64,000 nt of DNA from Sulfurospirillum diekertiae. GTDB lineage: Bacteria; Campylobacterota; Campylobacteria; Campylobacterales; Sulfurospirillaceae. Numbering within the stretch: the first letter of the stretch is position 1; each line of letters starts with the position of its first letter. The stretch spans positions 2,740,207 to 2,804,206 of the forward strand of contig NZ_CP021416.1 of NCBI RefSeq assembly GCF_002162315.1. The letters are read 5' to 3'. The translations under genes and the position numbers were made by a program. Positions 7,787 to 18,234 of the stretch are shown piece after piece. The notes beneath the pieces are model-generated. The model made no database searches. It saw only the letters and a program-made list of their open reading frames with translations, and had not been told where the DNA came from.

Positions 7787-9220
7787 TTACGCAACAATGA
7801 CTTGATCTTTGCCAGCTTTTTTAGCTTCATAGAGTGCATTGTCCACTTTATAGACCAACCCATCTTGACTCTCCAAACTGCTAAGATGTCCTACCCCAAT
7901 ACTCACCGTAAGAGGTCTTTGTAAAAGACTACTCAGCACTTTGTCCTCTCGAATAGCTTGGCAAATTTTCTGTGCAATTTCAACACTCTTTTCAGAACTC
8001 ACATCAACGAAAAGCAGTGCAAACTCTTCTCCACCCCAACGTGCTACCATATCGGAAGAGCGAAGCTCCACGCGTAAAATTTCAGCAACCCTCACTAAAG
8101 CCTCATCGCCCACAAGATGGCCAAAGGTGTCATTGACCTCTTTAAAATCATCAATATCAATCAACATAAGCGTGAGTGAATTGATCCCTTTTTTGTAAAG
8201 CTTGTAGAATTTTTCAAAATGTTCATTAAATTTTCTTCGATTGGCAAGTCCCGTCAGTGAATCTTCACTTGCCATTTTAACAAGCTGTTTTTGATAAATA
8301 TTGATCGTATAAATAATAATGAGCGTTACCAACAAGGTCACCAAAAGCGAAATCGCTAAATTGGCATAAAATGTTTTCTTAAGCTCTTTAAGATACTCTT
8401 TTTTGTCAATTTCGACAAAAAGTTGCAATTTGAGTTTTTCAATGTACTTGGTATTTAGAAGGTACTCTCCCTCTTTATTTTTATACTCAAACTGTGTCTG
8501 TTCACCCTTATAAATAGCTTCTTTGATACTTTTTAACCCATCAATGTTGGCAATATTGCCACGTTTATTGAGGGCTTGAGAGAAAAGCGTTATCTCTCCT
8601 TTTTGATCGACAAAGTAGACGTCATATTTATATTTGGTTTTAAAGGAGCTGAGCATCTTTTCAATGTTGAGAAGCCGCACACCCACACCCGTTACACCAA
8701 TCATCTCATTTTTATAGTTCATCACTTTATAATTGATAAACATGATTAAAGTATCACTTAAATTGGCATTATGATCCAGATTGATTTCATAAGGCTCTGA
8801 TTGATCTTTAAAGCGAAAATACCATGCATCGGCACTGTTATCCTTATTGACAACATCAATAAGCCCTCTAGGATGGTAATAGTTTTTTGTTTTATCGGAA
8901 ACTAAAAACGTTGTAAAAATATCATATTTCTGTTGGATCTCCGTAAGATAGCGAACAATGCCATCCATATCTTTTTCGCCGTCCATCAGCCAGTCTCGCA
9001 AAAAAGTATCATGAGACATCAATGAAGAGACAAGCAAAGGCTCAATCATACGCTGTTGAATCTCAGTGTAGATATTGTCAACCGAAAGCGGCAATGAAGT
9101 ATTTTGCAGTTGCGCTTGTGTATCCTGGACATTTTTCATGTAATTGATAATAGAACCTGTAATAGAAACACTCAAAAGCAATCCAGCTATGATCACAACC
9201 ACTTTAGTTTTTAATCGCAT
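7787..9220 (-). CDS. membrane diguanylate cyclase with extracytoplasmic sensor domain
   Basis: The order is an N-terminal membrane segment (about 7-25), a periplasmic region of about 250 residues resembling a Cache-type sensor, a second membrane segment (about 285-307) and a C-terminal GGDEF domain. The catalytic motif is GGEEF (RWGGEEFALLF). An RxxD inhibitory site (RSSD) lies five residues before it, so product feedback is expected. It should make c-di-GMP from GTP in response to an external signal. The ligand cannot be read from the sequence. Confidence 0.9.
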   Translation of the reverse strand: MRLKTKVVVIIAGLLLSVSITGSIINYMKNVQDTQAQLQNTSLPLSVDNIYTEIQQRMIEPLLVSSLMSHDTFLRDWLMDGEKDMDGIVRYLTEIQQKYDIFTTFLVSDKTKNYYHPRGLIDVVNKDNSADAWYFRFKDQSEPYEINLDHNANLSDTLIMFINYKVMNYKNEMIGVTGVGVRLLNIEKMLSSFKTKYKYDVYFVDQKGEITLFSQALNKRGNIANIDGLKSIKEAIYKGEQTQFEYKNKEGEYLLNTKYIEKLKLQLFVEIDKKEYLKELKKTFYANLAISLLVTLLVTLIIIYTINIYQKQLVKMASEDSLTGLANRRKFNEHFEKFYKLYKKGINSLTLMLIDIDDFKEVNDTFGHLVGDEALVRVAEILRVELRSSDMVARWGGEEFALLFVDVSSEKSVEIAQKICQAIREDKVLSSLLQRPLTVSIGVGHLSSLESQDGLVYKVDNALYEAKKAGKDQVIVA

Positions 9221-9271
9221 AGTCTCTCCTTGAATACGCGATTATAACACAAAATGTACGACAAAAAAGCA

Positions 9272-10231
9272 TCATAACAGTGCGTTAAACAGATACCCAA
9301 CGCCCATAATTCCAAGGGCAACAATGCCAAAAAAGAGGGCAATCAGCTTTACATGTAAAATGCGCTTTAAGATCATCGCTTCGGGTAAACTAAGGGCTGT
9401 AATTGCCATCATAAAACTCAGAGCCGTACCAAGCAACATCCCTTTGCTGGTTAAGACCTCGATCAAAGGCATCACGCCTGCCGCATTAGAATACATCGGA
9501 ACACCTAACAGTACAGCGAAAGGAACACTGTACCACGCATTGCTTCCTGCATATTTGACGATCAATTCTGTTGGAACATACCCATGAATAAATGCTCCTA
9601 TACCAACACCAATCATCACATAGAGATAGATTTTTTGTAAAATATCCAGCGTGTAATCCCACGACTCTTTGACTCTTTTTTTCACCGTAAGTTTAATCTC
9701 AACCTCTTCCAAATCACCACTCATTGGCACAACAGGAATGAGAACATATTTTTCCATCCCCAGCTTACCAACAGTAAAACCGCCTAGAATGGCAACCAAA
9801 AGCCCAAAGCCAATGTACAGTGCCGTGATTTTCCAGCCAAAAAGTCCGAATAAAAGGGCAATCGCAATTTCGTTGTTCATTGGACTTGAAATCAAAAAAC
9901 TAAAGGTAATACCAAGCGGAATGCGTGCTTGCATGAAACCTAAAAACAGAGGAATCGCAGAGCAACTGCAAAATGGCGTAATAATGCCAAAAAGTGCTGC
10001 TAAAACATTGCCTGTGAACTCACTTTTACCTTGCAAATAGACGCGTACTTTGTCGGTATTAAAATAGGTTCTCAAAAAACTCACTGCAAAAATAATCAGC
10101 ACTAAAAGAATGTAAATTTTCACCGTATCAAAGATGAAAAAATGAACTACCTCTGCTTTTTGTGTCGAAGCATCCAGGCCGAACAACCCATAGACCAGAT
10201 AATCTACCATCTTTTCCCATACATCAAACAT
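9272..10231 (-). CDS. permease of the DUF318/ArsP-like family
   Basis: This is a polytopic inner-membrane protein of 319 residues with about eight hydrophobic segments and the family motif TPFCSCSAIP, in which a Cys-x-Cys pair sits within a membrane region. Relatives include ArsP-type organoarsenical efflux permeases and other putative metal permeases. It overlaps the arsC-like gene by eight bases, so arsenic export is the likely role, but the substrate is an inference from context. Confidence 0.82.
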   Translation of the reverse strand: MFDVWEKMVDYLVYGLFGLDASTQKAEVVHFFIFDTVKIYILLVLIIFAVSFLRTYFNTDKVRVYLQGKSEFTGNVLAALFGIITPFCSCSAIPLFLGFMQARIPLGITFSFLISSPMNNEIAIALLFGLFGWKITALYIGFGLLVAILGGFTVGKLGMEKYVLIPVVPMSGDLEEVEIKLTVKKRVKESWDYTLDILQKIYLYVMIGVGIGAFIHGYVPTELIVKYAGSNAWYSVPFAVLLGVPMYSNAAGVMPLIEVLTSKGMLLGTALSFMMAITALSLPEAMILKRILHVKLIALFFGIVALGIMGVGYLFNALL

Positions 10232-10628
10232 CGCTTAGCTCTTTTTCAATGATAGGCAAAAGCTCTGCTTGAATTGCTTTATATGTAAGAATAAATGCCC
10301 CATAATCTTTACCATCAGGATCGGAAAACCCCACATGAATTTTAGGGATAGGACGAGGAAACATCGGACAGCTCTCTTTGGCATGATCGCATACCGTGAC
10401 TACCAAATCGAAGTTTACATGTAAAACCTCATCGAGTGTTTTAGAGTGATAGCTCTCTTTCCAAATACCCTCTTCTTCTAAGACTTTTTTCGCATACGCA
10501 TTGACATATCCGCTTGCACGAACTCCCGCACTATACGCTTCGATGCCTTTTAAATGTGCGTTTACCAAAGCTTCTGCAATAATACTTCGACAACTGTTGC
10601 CCGTACATAAAATCAGTACTTTTTTCAT
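10224..10628 (-). CDS. arsC: arsenate reductase (low-molecular-weight phosphatase type)
   Basis: The 134-residue protein has the P-loop CTGNSCRS (residues 8-15) and a downstream pair of cysteines in VCDHAKESCP, the arrangement of thioredoxin-coupled ArsC enzymes that reduce arsenate to arsenite by a three-cysteine relay. The thioredoxin-like gene in the next minus-strand cluster could be the electron donor (inference). Transcription probably starts near an ArsR-type operator just upstream. Confidence 0.9.
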   Translation of the reverse strand: MKKVLILCTGNSCRSIIAEALVNAHLKGIEAYSAGVRASGYVNAYAKKVLEEEGIWKESYHSKTLDEVLHVNFDLVVTVCDHAKESCPMFPRPIPKIHVGFSDPDGKDYGAFILTYKAIQAELLPIIEKELSDV

Positions 10629-10680
10629 GATTGAACCTTTACATGTAACAATAATGAAATGGTAGCATAAAATTATCTTT

Positions 10681-10700
10681 ATATCAAGATATATTGATAT
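10681..10700 (-). promoter_or_regulatory. ArsR-type operator upstream of arsC
   Basis: A perfect inverted repeat ATATCAA-N6-TTGATAT lies about 50 bases upstream of the arsC start. The ATCAA/TTGAT dyad is typical of ArsR/SmtB-family operators. No ArsR gene is present in the window, so the regulator would act in trans. Confidence 0.6.
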
Positions 10701-10745
10701 GTTTAATCCCTAAAGGGTAAGATAAGAGCACGAAATCTATTGCTC

Positions 10746-11753
10746 TTATGCGCCTAAAAGGGAGCTATAACGGACATCTTCCATGGCTCGCCCTGCTCCT
10801 AGAATAATATTTTGTAAAGGATTATCCACAACATTGACCGCTATTTCTAACTTAGCAGAAAGATAACAATCTAACCCTAGCAGCATTGAAGAGCCACCTG
10901 TCAGTAAAATACCCTGATCGTAAATATCTTGTGCAAAGGCAGGAGGAAGTTCTGAAAGCATGCGGTGAGTCAGTGAAACCATTTTATCTACTAAAGGCAT
11001 AATCGCTTGATGCACATCATGAGAACTTGCCACAAAGCGCTCGGGAAGACGTGAGACGAGATTTTTGACATTGATCTGCATTGTTACTTCTTCACGATTG
11101 ATAAGATTTCCAAGCTCTTTTTTTAAATGCTCTGCATCATTGTGTGAAATGAGAATACGCTTGTTCGCTTTAAAATACTCAATAATTGCCTCATCCAGGT
11201 CATTTCCAGCAACACGGAGAGACTTTGACATTACAATCCCATTACACGAAAGAAGTGAAATATCGCTTACCCCAGCTCCAATATCCAGCACCAAAACACC
11301 TTTCGGTAATTCTATCTCTTGCATGGAGCCAAGAGCGGCAGAAAAAGGGTCTTTAATGAGCATTACTTCACGAGCACCTCCATCTTTACACGCTTCCACC
11401 ACAGCACCCCGTTCCATCGAATTAAGATCGCTTGGAACACTCACAAGAATCGTTGGTTTGAAAAATCGGCTCTGAGCGATACGCGCAATGACCTCTTTAA
11501 TATAAGCTTTTGCAACGGTTAAATTGGCAATTGCTCCTTTGGAAAGAGGATGCATCACTTCGATATGTTGAGGATTTTTACCCCACATTCGCCTTGAAGA
11601 AGCGCCACTATCAAAAAAAGAACTTCGTTTTGTATCGAATGAAATAGAGGTAGGCTCATCTAAAATAATTCCACGACTGGGTTGATATACAAGTGTATTA
11701 TTCGTGCCAAGATCAATGGCAAAGGCATTGGAAGAACGAAGGAGAGAAAACAT
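10746..11753 (-). CDS. MreB-like actin-fold protein
   Basis: The 335-residue protein has the actin-fold signatures of MreB: phosphate-1 loop AIDLGTNNTLVY (about 12-23), phosphate-2 loop VLDIGAGVSDIS and the adenosine motif ILLTGGSSMLLG. The phosphate-2 loop deviates from the usual DIGGGTTD. It is not followed by mreC or other shape genes but by unrelated arsC, so it may be a second, divergent MreB paralogue. The genome's canonical mreB, if any, lies outside the window. Confidence 0.8.
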   Translation of the reverse strand: MFSLLRSSNAFAIDLGTNNTLVYQPSRGIILDEPTSISFDTKRSSFFDSGASSRRMWGKNPQHIEVMHPLSKGAIANLTVAKAYIKEVIARIAQSRFFKPTILVSVPSDLNSMERGAVVEACKDGGAREVMLIKDPFSAALGSMQEIELPKGVLVLDIGAGVSDISLLSCNGIVMSKSLRVAGNDLDEAIIEYFKANKRILISHNDAEHLKKELGNLINREEVTMQINVKNLVSRLPERFVASSHDVHQAIMPLVDKMVSLTHRMLSELPPAFAQDIYDQGILLTGGSSMLLGLDCYLSAKLEIAVNVVDNPLQNIILGAGRAMEDVRYSSLLGA

Positions 11754-11784
11754 ATTACGCCTCTTTTTTTAGCTACTGATTTTT

Positions 11785-12501
11785 TTAGCTTTTTTTCTTA
11801 CGACTGTAAATATTAATCGACTCAACGGCAAGAGAAAATGCCATCGCAAAATAAACATAGGCTTTTGAGATATGAAGCCCAAACCCTTCAGCAATAAGCG
11901 TCACACCAACTAAAATCAAAAAAGAGAGTGCTAAGATTTTAATGGTAGGATTAGCATCGATGAAATCAGAAATAGCCTTACTTGCGAACATCATCACTCC
12001 TACCGCAAGGACAACGGCCACAATCATAATAATAATATTGTTTGCCATGCCCACAGCCGTAATGACAGAATCAAGAGAGAAAACAATGTCCAAAACAGCA
12101 ATCTGAATGAGTGTATTAAAAAAGCCACGTGAACCTTTTTTAAGCTCTTTTTCCTCTTCACCTACCTCTTCAATATCTTGATGAATTTCGGTTGTTGACT
12201 TAGCAAGGAGAAAGAGACCCCCCAGAATCAAAATGAGATCGCGTCCTGAAATAGCATAGGAAAAAAGAGTAAAAAGGGGTGTTGTCAGCTTCATAATCCA
12301 AAAGAGTGAAAGAAGGAGCATGATCCGTGTGATCATCGCAAGGCCTAGTCCAAAAACTCGACCTTTATCTCTTTGATGGGCAGGCAAACGTCCTACGAGA
12401 ATAGCAATAAAAATAATATTATCAATTCCAAGAACAATTTCTAAAGCCGTTAATGTTAATAATGCCATAAGTGCTTCGGCGGTAAATAGTGATTCGAGCA
12501 T
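11785..12501 (-). CDS. TerC family integral membrane protein
   Basis: This 238-residue polytopic protein starts with ALEIVLGIDNIIFIAILVGRLP, the TerC family signature, with a second internal copy of the acidic membrane motif (VLDIVFSLDSVITAVG). Conserved aspartates in membrane segments suggest metal transport; relatives include manganese exporters and tellurite-resistance proteins. It is probably co-transcribed with the MreB-like gene 31 bases downstream. Substrate is not determinable. Confidence 0.85.
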   Translation of the reverse strand: MLESLFTAEALMALLTLTALEIVLGIDNIIFIAILVGRLPAHQRDKGRVFGLGLAMITRIMLLLSLFWIMKLTTPLFTLFSYAISGRDLILILGGLFLLAKSTTEIHQDIEEVGEEEKELKKGSRGFFNTLIQIAVLDIVFSLDSVITAVGMANNIIIMIVAVVLAVGVMMFASKAISDFIDANPTIKILALSFLILVGVTLIAEGFGLHISKAYVYFAMAFSLAVESINIYSRKKKS

Positions 12502-12619
12502 AATGTACTATCCTCTTTTTTTCCTTTTATTGTACCTACTTTTGGGTATAAGTCTTCTTAGTAACCATCTTGTTAAGCAAGACAAGTTATAATACAAAAC
12601 CTAGTAATAAGGAGTCTGT

Positions 12620-13293
12620 ATGGTTTTTGGAAAGATAGACTATATCAATCTTCTTCCATTTCATGTTTTTTTAAAACGAGCCTCGCTACCCAACGCTTTT
12701 AAACGTTCATGTGAGCATCAGAAATCTGTTCCCTCCAGTATCAACCGTAAATTTAGAAAACGTGTTGTGGATGCCGCATTTATTTCCAGTATTGAAAGTA
12801 AACGCAAATCAATCACCCCTTTGCCTATTGGCATAGTGGCGCAAAAAAATGTTAAAAGTGTTATTTTAAAGAAGGGTGTTGCTAAAAGAGACCCAGCCTC
12901 TGCTACCTCCAATATGTTAGCCCGTGTTCTTGGGCTTGAAGGTGAAGTTTTCATCGGTGATCGAGCACTTAAGCTCTATCTGCAAGAGCCCGATGCGTAT
13001 ATTGATCTTGCTCAGATATGGCATGATAAATATCATCTGCCGTTTGTTTTTGCACGATTGTGTGTAAATGTGCGTCAAAGCTTTTATAAAAAAACTCTCA
13101 GCAAAAATTTGTTCAACGCCCAATCAAAATTCCAAACTATATTTTACATACCTATGCCAAAGAGCGTGGTATTGCAGCCCTTGACATCAAAGAGTATCTT
13201 AAACTTATCAGTTATTCTATTCAGAAAAAAGAACAGAAAGCACTGTTTATTTTTCTCAAAAAAGCCAAACGCCTCAAAAAGCCTTCGTCGTAA
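12620..13293 (+). CDS. mqnA: chorismate dehydratase MqnA (futalosine pathway), one-base frameshift
   Basis: MqnA catalyses the first step of the futalosine route to menaquinone. The N terminus FGKIDYINLLPFHVF is characteristic of the epsilonproteobacterial enzyme. After residue about 157 the frame is broken at a run of seven A (13088-13094). Restoring one A gives a C-terminal reading through PIKIPNYILHTYAKERG and LDIKEYLKLISYS that ends at TAA 13291-13293. Without this the reading frame runs to 13324 with low-quality sequence and overlaps gdhA. An AAGGAG site precedes the ATG, and TATAAT lies at 12588-12593. mqnD lies at 51.8 kb. Confidence 0.85.
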
Positions 13294-13314
13294 AATCCTC
13301 AAAGGAGTTGCCCG

Positions 13315-14676
13315 ATGTCCGTGAAACGTTATATTGATAAAGTTCTTCAATCCACGATTGAGAGTACCCCTGGCCAAACTGAGTTTTACCAAGCGGTTGA
13401 GGAGGTTTTAACCTCGCTTGAACCGCTTTTACAGGCAGAATCCAAATACGATCAGTACAATATACTAGAGCGTATTGTCATTCCTGAACGTCAAATTCTC
13501 TTTCGTGTTGTCTGGATCGATGATCAAGGAAAAATCCAAACCAATATTGGTTACCGTGTACAGTTTAACTCTTCCATAGGACCCTATAAAGGCGGTCTTC
13601 GTTTTCATCCCAGTGTTAATCTTGGTATTATCAAGTTTTTAGGCTTTGAGCAGACCTTTAAAAACTCTCTGACAGGGCTTGCCATTGGTGGTGCAAAGGG
13701 TGGCAGTAATTTTGACCCTAAAGGTAAAAGTGAAGGTGAAATCATGCGCTTTTGCCAATCGTTTATGGTGGAACTCTCCAAACATATTGGAGAGACAAAA
13801 GACATCCCTGCGGGTGATATTGGTGTCGGTGGGCGTGAGATTGGCTATCTGTTTGGTGAGTATAAACGCTTAACGGGTCGTTTTGAAGGGGCATTAACGG
13901 GCAAAGGACTCAACTGGGGAGGTTCGCTCGCTCGAACAGAAGCGACAGGCTATGGTTCAGTCTATTTTGCAGAAAATATTCTCAACAAAGTGGGTGACTC
14001 CCTTAAAGGCAAAGTATGCACCGTATCAGGAGCAGGCAATGTGGCACTTTATACGATTCAAAAGCTCTATGATATGGGAGCGCTACCTGTGACATGCAGT
14101 GACTCTCGTGGGATGATCTACGATAAAAACGGCATTGATTTTAATGCACTTAAAGCCATTAAAGAGATTGCACGTAAAGATTTAAGTGAATACCTTAACG
14201 TTCATGCTGAAGCGACCTACATTCCTGTCAGTCAATATCCCGAGGGAACGAATGCTGTCTGGAGTATCCCTTGTTTTGCAGCATTTCCTAGTGCAACACA
14301 AAATGAACTCAACCTAAACGACATTCAAATTCTTTATAAAAACGGTTGTCGGCTGGTTAATGAAGGAGCGAATATGCCAAGCACCCCGCAAGCGATTGAC
14401 TTCATGTTGGCTCACAAAATGTTTTACGGCCCTGCAAAGGCTGCCAATGCCGGTGGTGTTGCCACCAGTCAATTAGAGATGAGCCAAAATGCAAGCATGC
14501 AAAAATGGAGTTTTGCCGAAGTCGATAGTAAACTCAGAGGCATTATGAAAAATATTTTTGAGCTTTCCTATAAAACATCTAAAGAGTTTGGCGATGAAGG
14601 GAACTTGATGTTGGGTGCGAATATTGCAGGATTTCGAAAAGTGGCTGACTCGATGATTGATCAAGGGGCAGTATAG
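13315..14676 (+). CDS. gdhA: NADP-type glutamate dehydrogenase
   Basis: The enzyme interconverts glutamate and 2-oxoglutarate plus ammonia. The catalytic-lysine motif YKGGLRFHPSVN is followed by GGAKGGSNFDPKGKS and a Rossmann motif VSGAGNVALYT (about 237-247). At 453 residues it matches the hexameric NADP-dependent class, which is usually ammonia-assimilating. It follows the end of mqnA by 21 bases with an AAAGGAG site. Confidence 0.96.
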   Translation: MSVKRYIDKVLQSTIESTPGQTEFYQAVEEVLTSLEPLLQAESKYDQYNILERIVIPERQILFRVVWIDDQGKIQTNIGYRVQFNSSIGPYKGGLRFHPSVNLGIIKFLGFEQTFKNSLTGLAIGGAKGGSNFDPKGKSEGEIMRFCQSFMVELSKHIGETKDIPAGDIGVGGREIGYLFGEYKRLTGRFEGALTGKGLNWGGSLARTEATGYGSVYFAENILNKVGDSLKGKVCTVSGAGNVALYTIQKLYDMGALPVTCSDSRGMIYDKNGIDFNALKAIKEIARKDLSEYLNVHAEATYIPVSQYPEGTNAVWSIPCFAAFPSATQNELNLNDIQILYKNGCRLVNEGANMPSTPQAIDFMLAHKMFYGPAKAANAGGVATSQLEMSQNASMQKWSFAEVDSKLRGIMKNIFELSYKTSKEFGDEGNLMLGANIAGFRKVADSMIDQGAV

Positions 14677-14700
14677 TAAAACGGGCTTCGCCCGTTTTAC
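14676..14700. terminator. terminator between gdhA and upp, fused to palindrome
   Basis: A perfect 11-base stem GTAAAACGGGC/GCCCGTTTTAC with loop TTC begins at the gdhA stop codon. Its 3' arm runs directly into a TTTACATGTAAA copy (14696-14707). It serves convergent genes. Confidence 0.8.
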
Positions 14701-14726
14701 ATGTAAACGTCAGAAAAGAGTTTTGA

Positions 14727-15360
14727 TTAGCTGTTTACCGTATTAAAAACTCTATCTCCTGCATCACCAAGACCTGGAATAATGTAGCCATTTTCATTCA
14801 AGCCATCATCAATACACGTTGTAAAAACAGGTACATCAGGATGTATCTCACAAAAACGTTTAAGTCCCTCAGGTGCCGAAACCAACGCTAAAAAGCGTAT
14901 ATCTTTCACCCCTTTAGACTTTAAAAAGTTCACGGCATCAATCGCCGTTCCACCTGTAGCAAACATCGGATCGATAATAATCGCAATACGCTCTTTATGA
15001 TCAGGTGGTAGCTTCGCATAGTAAAACTCTGCTTCAAGTGTTTTTTCATTGCGCTGAAATCCTAAAAATCCAACACTGGCATCAGGGATTAATTTAAAAA
15101 TACCATCCAACATGCCAAGAGCTGCCCGAAGAATCGGACAGATCATGATTTTTGCATCTAATTTTTTAGTATTAGCCAACGCAACAGGTGTTTGGACTTT
15201 AATGTCACGAAGAGGTAAATCACGGGTTGCTTCAAATAACATCAAATGAGATATTTCATCGACTAAAAGTCGAAACTGAAATGGCTCTGTTTTTTCATCT
15301 CTCAAAATCGAAAGCTTATGCTCGATCAGAGGATGTTTGATGACATGAACGTTTTTTCAC
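14727..15360 (-). CDS. upp: uracil phosphoribosyltransferase, frameshift at start
   Basis: The enzyme makes UMP from uracil and PRPP (pyrimidine salvage). Family motifs include CPILRAALGMLDG, the PRPP loop IDPMFATGGTAIDA and GYIIPGLGDAGDR at the C terminus. The intact frame begins only at an internal ATG (15305), 192 residues, and lacks the usual N terminus. Shortening the A run at 15352-15357 from six to five joins a GTG at 15360 to a normal start including VHVIKHPLIEHKLSILRDEK. That GTG abuts the malic enzyme stop and has a GGAG site. I therefore annotate from 15360 across an apparent one-base insertion. Confidence 0.85.
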
Positions 15361-16638
15361 TTATTTTTGCTCCGCATCAATAATGGCTTGAAGTTTTGCA
15401 CGATAGGCTTTCATATCAAAATCTTTTACACGCGCAACACCATCTTTGATTGCAGCTTCTGCAACCGCGGCAGAAATCCACACAAAGACCCTTCGATCAA
15501 ATGGTTTTGGGATGATGTAATTGATACCAAATTTAAGATCTTCCCCGTTATAAGCTGCTTTGACATAATCAGGCACGTCTTCTTTGGCTAATTTTGCCAT
15601 CGCAACGGCTGCAGCCATTTTCATGCCTTCTGTAATTTTGGTTGCTCTCACATCAAGCGCGCCTCTAAAGATGAAAGGAAAACCTAAAACATTATTGACT
15701 TGGTTCGGGTAGTCACTTCGACCTGTTCCCATCATAACGTCATCTCTTACTGCATGAACTTCTTCAGGTAAGATTTCAGGCGTTGGGTTTGCAAGGGCGA
15801 AAATAATTGGGTATGGATTCATGGATTTAACCATCTCTTGGCTGACAACACCCGGTTTTGAAAGACCTAAAAACATATCAGCCCCTCGCATTGCATCTTC
15901 TATGGTTCTATCACTTGTTTCCAATGCAAACTCTGCTTTGTATGTGTTAAGGTCTGTTCTACCAACATGGATAACACCCTTACTATCAAGCATCACAATT
16001 TTTTTAGCACCCAAGAGTTTGTACATTTTTGCACATGCAATTCCTGCAGCACCTGCACCAGAGACGACAATTTTCATCTCTTCAATTTTTTTGCCGCTGA
16101 TTTCAAGGGCATTGATAAGTCCAGCAGACGTAATCATTGCTGTTCCATGTTGATCATCGTGCATGACAGGAATATCAACACATTCTTGAAGCTTTCGCTC
16201 TATTTCAAAACAACCGGGTGCTTTAATATCTTCAAGATTGATACCACCAAATGTTGGAGAAAGCGCTTTACAAATCGCAACGATTTTATCAATGTCATGT
16301 TCATCTAATTCAATATCAAACGCATCAACATCCGCAAATTTTTTGAAAAGGACAGACTTGCCTTCCATAACGGGTTTACCTGCAACGGCACCAATATCAC
16401 CAAGACCTAGAACGGCTGTTCCATCACTAATGACGGCTACAAGATTACCTTTGTTGGTATATTTGTACGCTAATTCATTATCTTTTTCAATCTCTAAACA
16501 AGGATGTGCAACGCCTGGAGTGTACGCCATTGAAAGATCTCTAGCAGTATCACAACGCGTTTTAACACTAATTTCAATTTTCCCACCAATATGATATTCT
16601 AAAGACTCTTCTTTAGTAACTTTCCCCTTATTACTCAC
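15361..16638 (-). CDS. malic enzyme (NAD(P)-dependent malate dehydrogenase, decarboxylating)
   Basis: The enzyme converts malate to pyruvate and CO2. It shows the malic-enzyme motifs [10 protein letters not shown] (about 38), [24 protein letters not shown] and the Rossmann loop [11 protein letters not shown]. At 425 residues it is the short bacterial form without a phosphotransacetylase extension. The start is GTG after AGGAG. upp is translated from directly after its stop. Cofactor preference was not determined. Confidence 0.94.
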   Translation of the reverse strand: MSNKGKVTKEESLEYHIGGKIEISVKTRCDTARDLSMAYTPGVAHPCLEIEKDNELAYKYTNKGNLVAVISDGTAVLGLGDIGAVAGKPVMEGKSVLFKKFADVDAFDIELDEHDIDKIVAICKALSPTFGGINLEDIKAPGCFEIERKLQECVDIPVMHDDQHGTAMITSAGLINALEISGKKIEEMKIVVSGAGAAGIACAKMYKLLGAKKIVMLDSKGVIHVGRTDLNTYKAEFALETSDRTIEDAMRGADMFLGLSKPGVVSQEMVKSMNPYPIIFALANPTPEILPEEVHAVRDDVMMGTGRSDYPNQVNNVLGFPFIFRGALDVRATKITEGMKMAAAVAMAKLAKEDVPDYVKAAYNGEDLKFGINYIIPKPFDRRVFVWISAAVAEAAIKDGVARVKDFDMKAYRAKLQAIIDAEQK

Positions 16639-16639
16639 A

Positions 16640-18031
16640 CTAACTCCTTTTATAAGATATTAATTTTTGAATTCTCTGTATAACATTGGCATATCCAATA
16701 ATTTCCAACACTTCAAAGATAGAAGGACTCACAGAATTACCTACCATGGCAATACGAATGGCTTGCGCAAGATCTTTAAGTTTTAAACCCTTTTCTTCTA
16801 AAAATCCTTTGGTAACTGTTTCAAATTCACTCGCACTATTGAGCTCTTTTGCGTCTTTTAGCGCTTCAAGATACTGCTCTAAAACAGTTAGCCCTTCGGC
16901 AGTTAAGAACTTCTCAACCGCTTTTTCATCGTAACACATTGGTGCCTCTAAAATCTGTTTTACCATAGCAGCAAACTCCACTAAGGTCTTAGCACGATCA
17001 CGAAGTGCGTCAATCAGTAACTCTTTCTTTACATGTAACGTAATATCGACATCAAAAAAGCGCAATTCATCAATTAAGCGCGCATGGCTTGCTTGTTTTA
17101 TATAATGCGCATTAAGCCATACCAGTTTTTCTTGGTTATAAGCCGAAGCTGATTTATTGATATTTGAAGGATCAAACAGCTCTTGCATCTGCTCAAATGA
17201 GAAAATCTCTTGATCACCATGACTCCAACCTAAACGAATCAGAAAATTGAGCAGTGCTTCTGGCAGATACCCTTCCCTCTTATACTCCATCACATCAACG
17301 GCACCATCGCGTTTAGAGAGCTTTTTACCTTGAGGATTTAAAATCATAGGAACATGGTAAAATTTGGGAATATCGAAACCAAGCGCTTGATATAAAATGA
17401 TCTGTTTAGGTGTGTTGGAAAGATGGTCATCCCCACGGATAACTTCATTAACGCCCATCAGCGCGTCATCGATGACAACAACAAAGTTATAGGTTGGTGT
17501 GCCATCACTTCTAGCGATGATGAAATCATCCAACATATCGCTCGCATTAAAACTGACTTCACCTTTAACGCCATCGACAAAAGAGATCACGCCACTTGTG
17601 GGTGCTTTGATACGAATAACAGGCTCAACGCCCACTGGAGGCGTTCCCGTAAAGTCACGGTATCTCCCATCATATTTTGGGCGTTCTTTACGTGCCATTT
17701 GAGCTTCTCGAAGTGCATCAAGCTCCTCTTTGCTCATATAACATTTATACGCTTTTCCAGCATCCAAAAGCTTTTGAACATAACTTTTATAGAGATCGAA
17801 ACGCTCTGATTGATAAACAATCTCACCCTCATGCGCTAAACCAACCCATTTGAATGCCTCGACAATAGCATCTGCTGCTGCTTTGGAGTTTCGAGCAAGA
17901 TCTGTATCTTCAATACGAAATAAAAATTTTCCATTATTTCTTTTTGCCCACAAATAACTGTAAAGAGCCGTTCTAAGCCCTCCAATATGCAGATATCCCG
18001 TAGGACTAGGGGCAAAGCGTGTCACAACCAT
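16640..18031 (-). CDS. gltX: glutamyl-tRNA synthetase
   Basis: This is a class I synthetase with the HIGH-type motif PTGYLHIGG near the N terminus and KMSKS-type KKLSKRDG at about residue 240. The chosen ATG (18031) has a GAAGG site and gives 463 residues; a longer frame from 18082 adds an unlikely extension. Campylobacterota commonly carry two GltX paralogues, one of which charges tRNA-Gln with glutamate; which type this is cannot be decided here. In C. jejuni the same slot holds one of the two gltX genes. Confidence 0.93.
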   Translation of the reverse strand: MVVTRFAPSPTGYLHIGGLRTALYSYLWAKRNNGKFLFRIEDTDLARNSKAAADAIVEAFKWVGLAHEGEIVYQSERFDLYKSYVQKLLDAGKAYKCYMSKEELDALREAQMARKERPKYDGRYRDFTGTPPVGVEPVIRIKAPTSGVISFVDGVKGEVSFNASDMLDDFIIARSDGTPTYNFVVVIDDALMGVNEVIRGDDHLSNTPKQIILYQALGFDIPKFYHVPMILNPQGKKLSKRDGAVDVMEYKREGYLPEALLNFLIRLGWSHGDQEIFSFEQMQELFDPSNINKSASAYNQEKLVWLNAHYIKQASHARLIDELRFFDVDITLHVKKELLIDALRDRAKTLVEFAAMVKQILEAPMCYDEKAVEKFLTAEGLTVLEQYLEALKDAKELNSASEFETVTKGFLEEKGLKLKDLAQAIRIAMVGNSVSPSIFEVLEIIGYANVIQRIQKLISYKRS

Positions 18032-18234
18032 AACTGTACCTTCATTCTTTATTTTATAAATTATGTATAAATTATGTATCATTTCGTTACGTAGTGATTA
18101 AAAAATCCACTGGAGCTGGAGAAAAAACATTTTTTTTTAATTTTTTTTGTCAAAAAAGATGTTATCATACGTAGCTTGTTTTGTATAATACAACACGATT
18201 ATATAGCTATTTTTCTTAAAATAAAGGATTATTG

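Noticed and set aside
12620-13324. mqnA reading frame to 13324 as the true end
   Set aside because: The last 75 residues lose family similarity and overlap gdhA, while the alternative frame reads a normal MqnA tail and stops before the gdhA ribosome site.
18110-18234. Poly-T tracts before the SurA-like gene as a terminator or phase-variable promoter
   Set aside because: No stem precedes the tracts and no promoter elements can be aligned with confidence.
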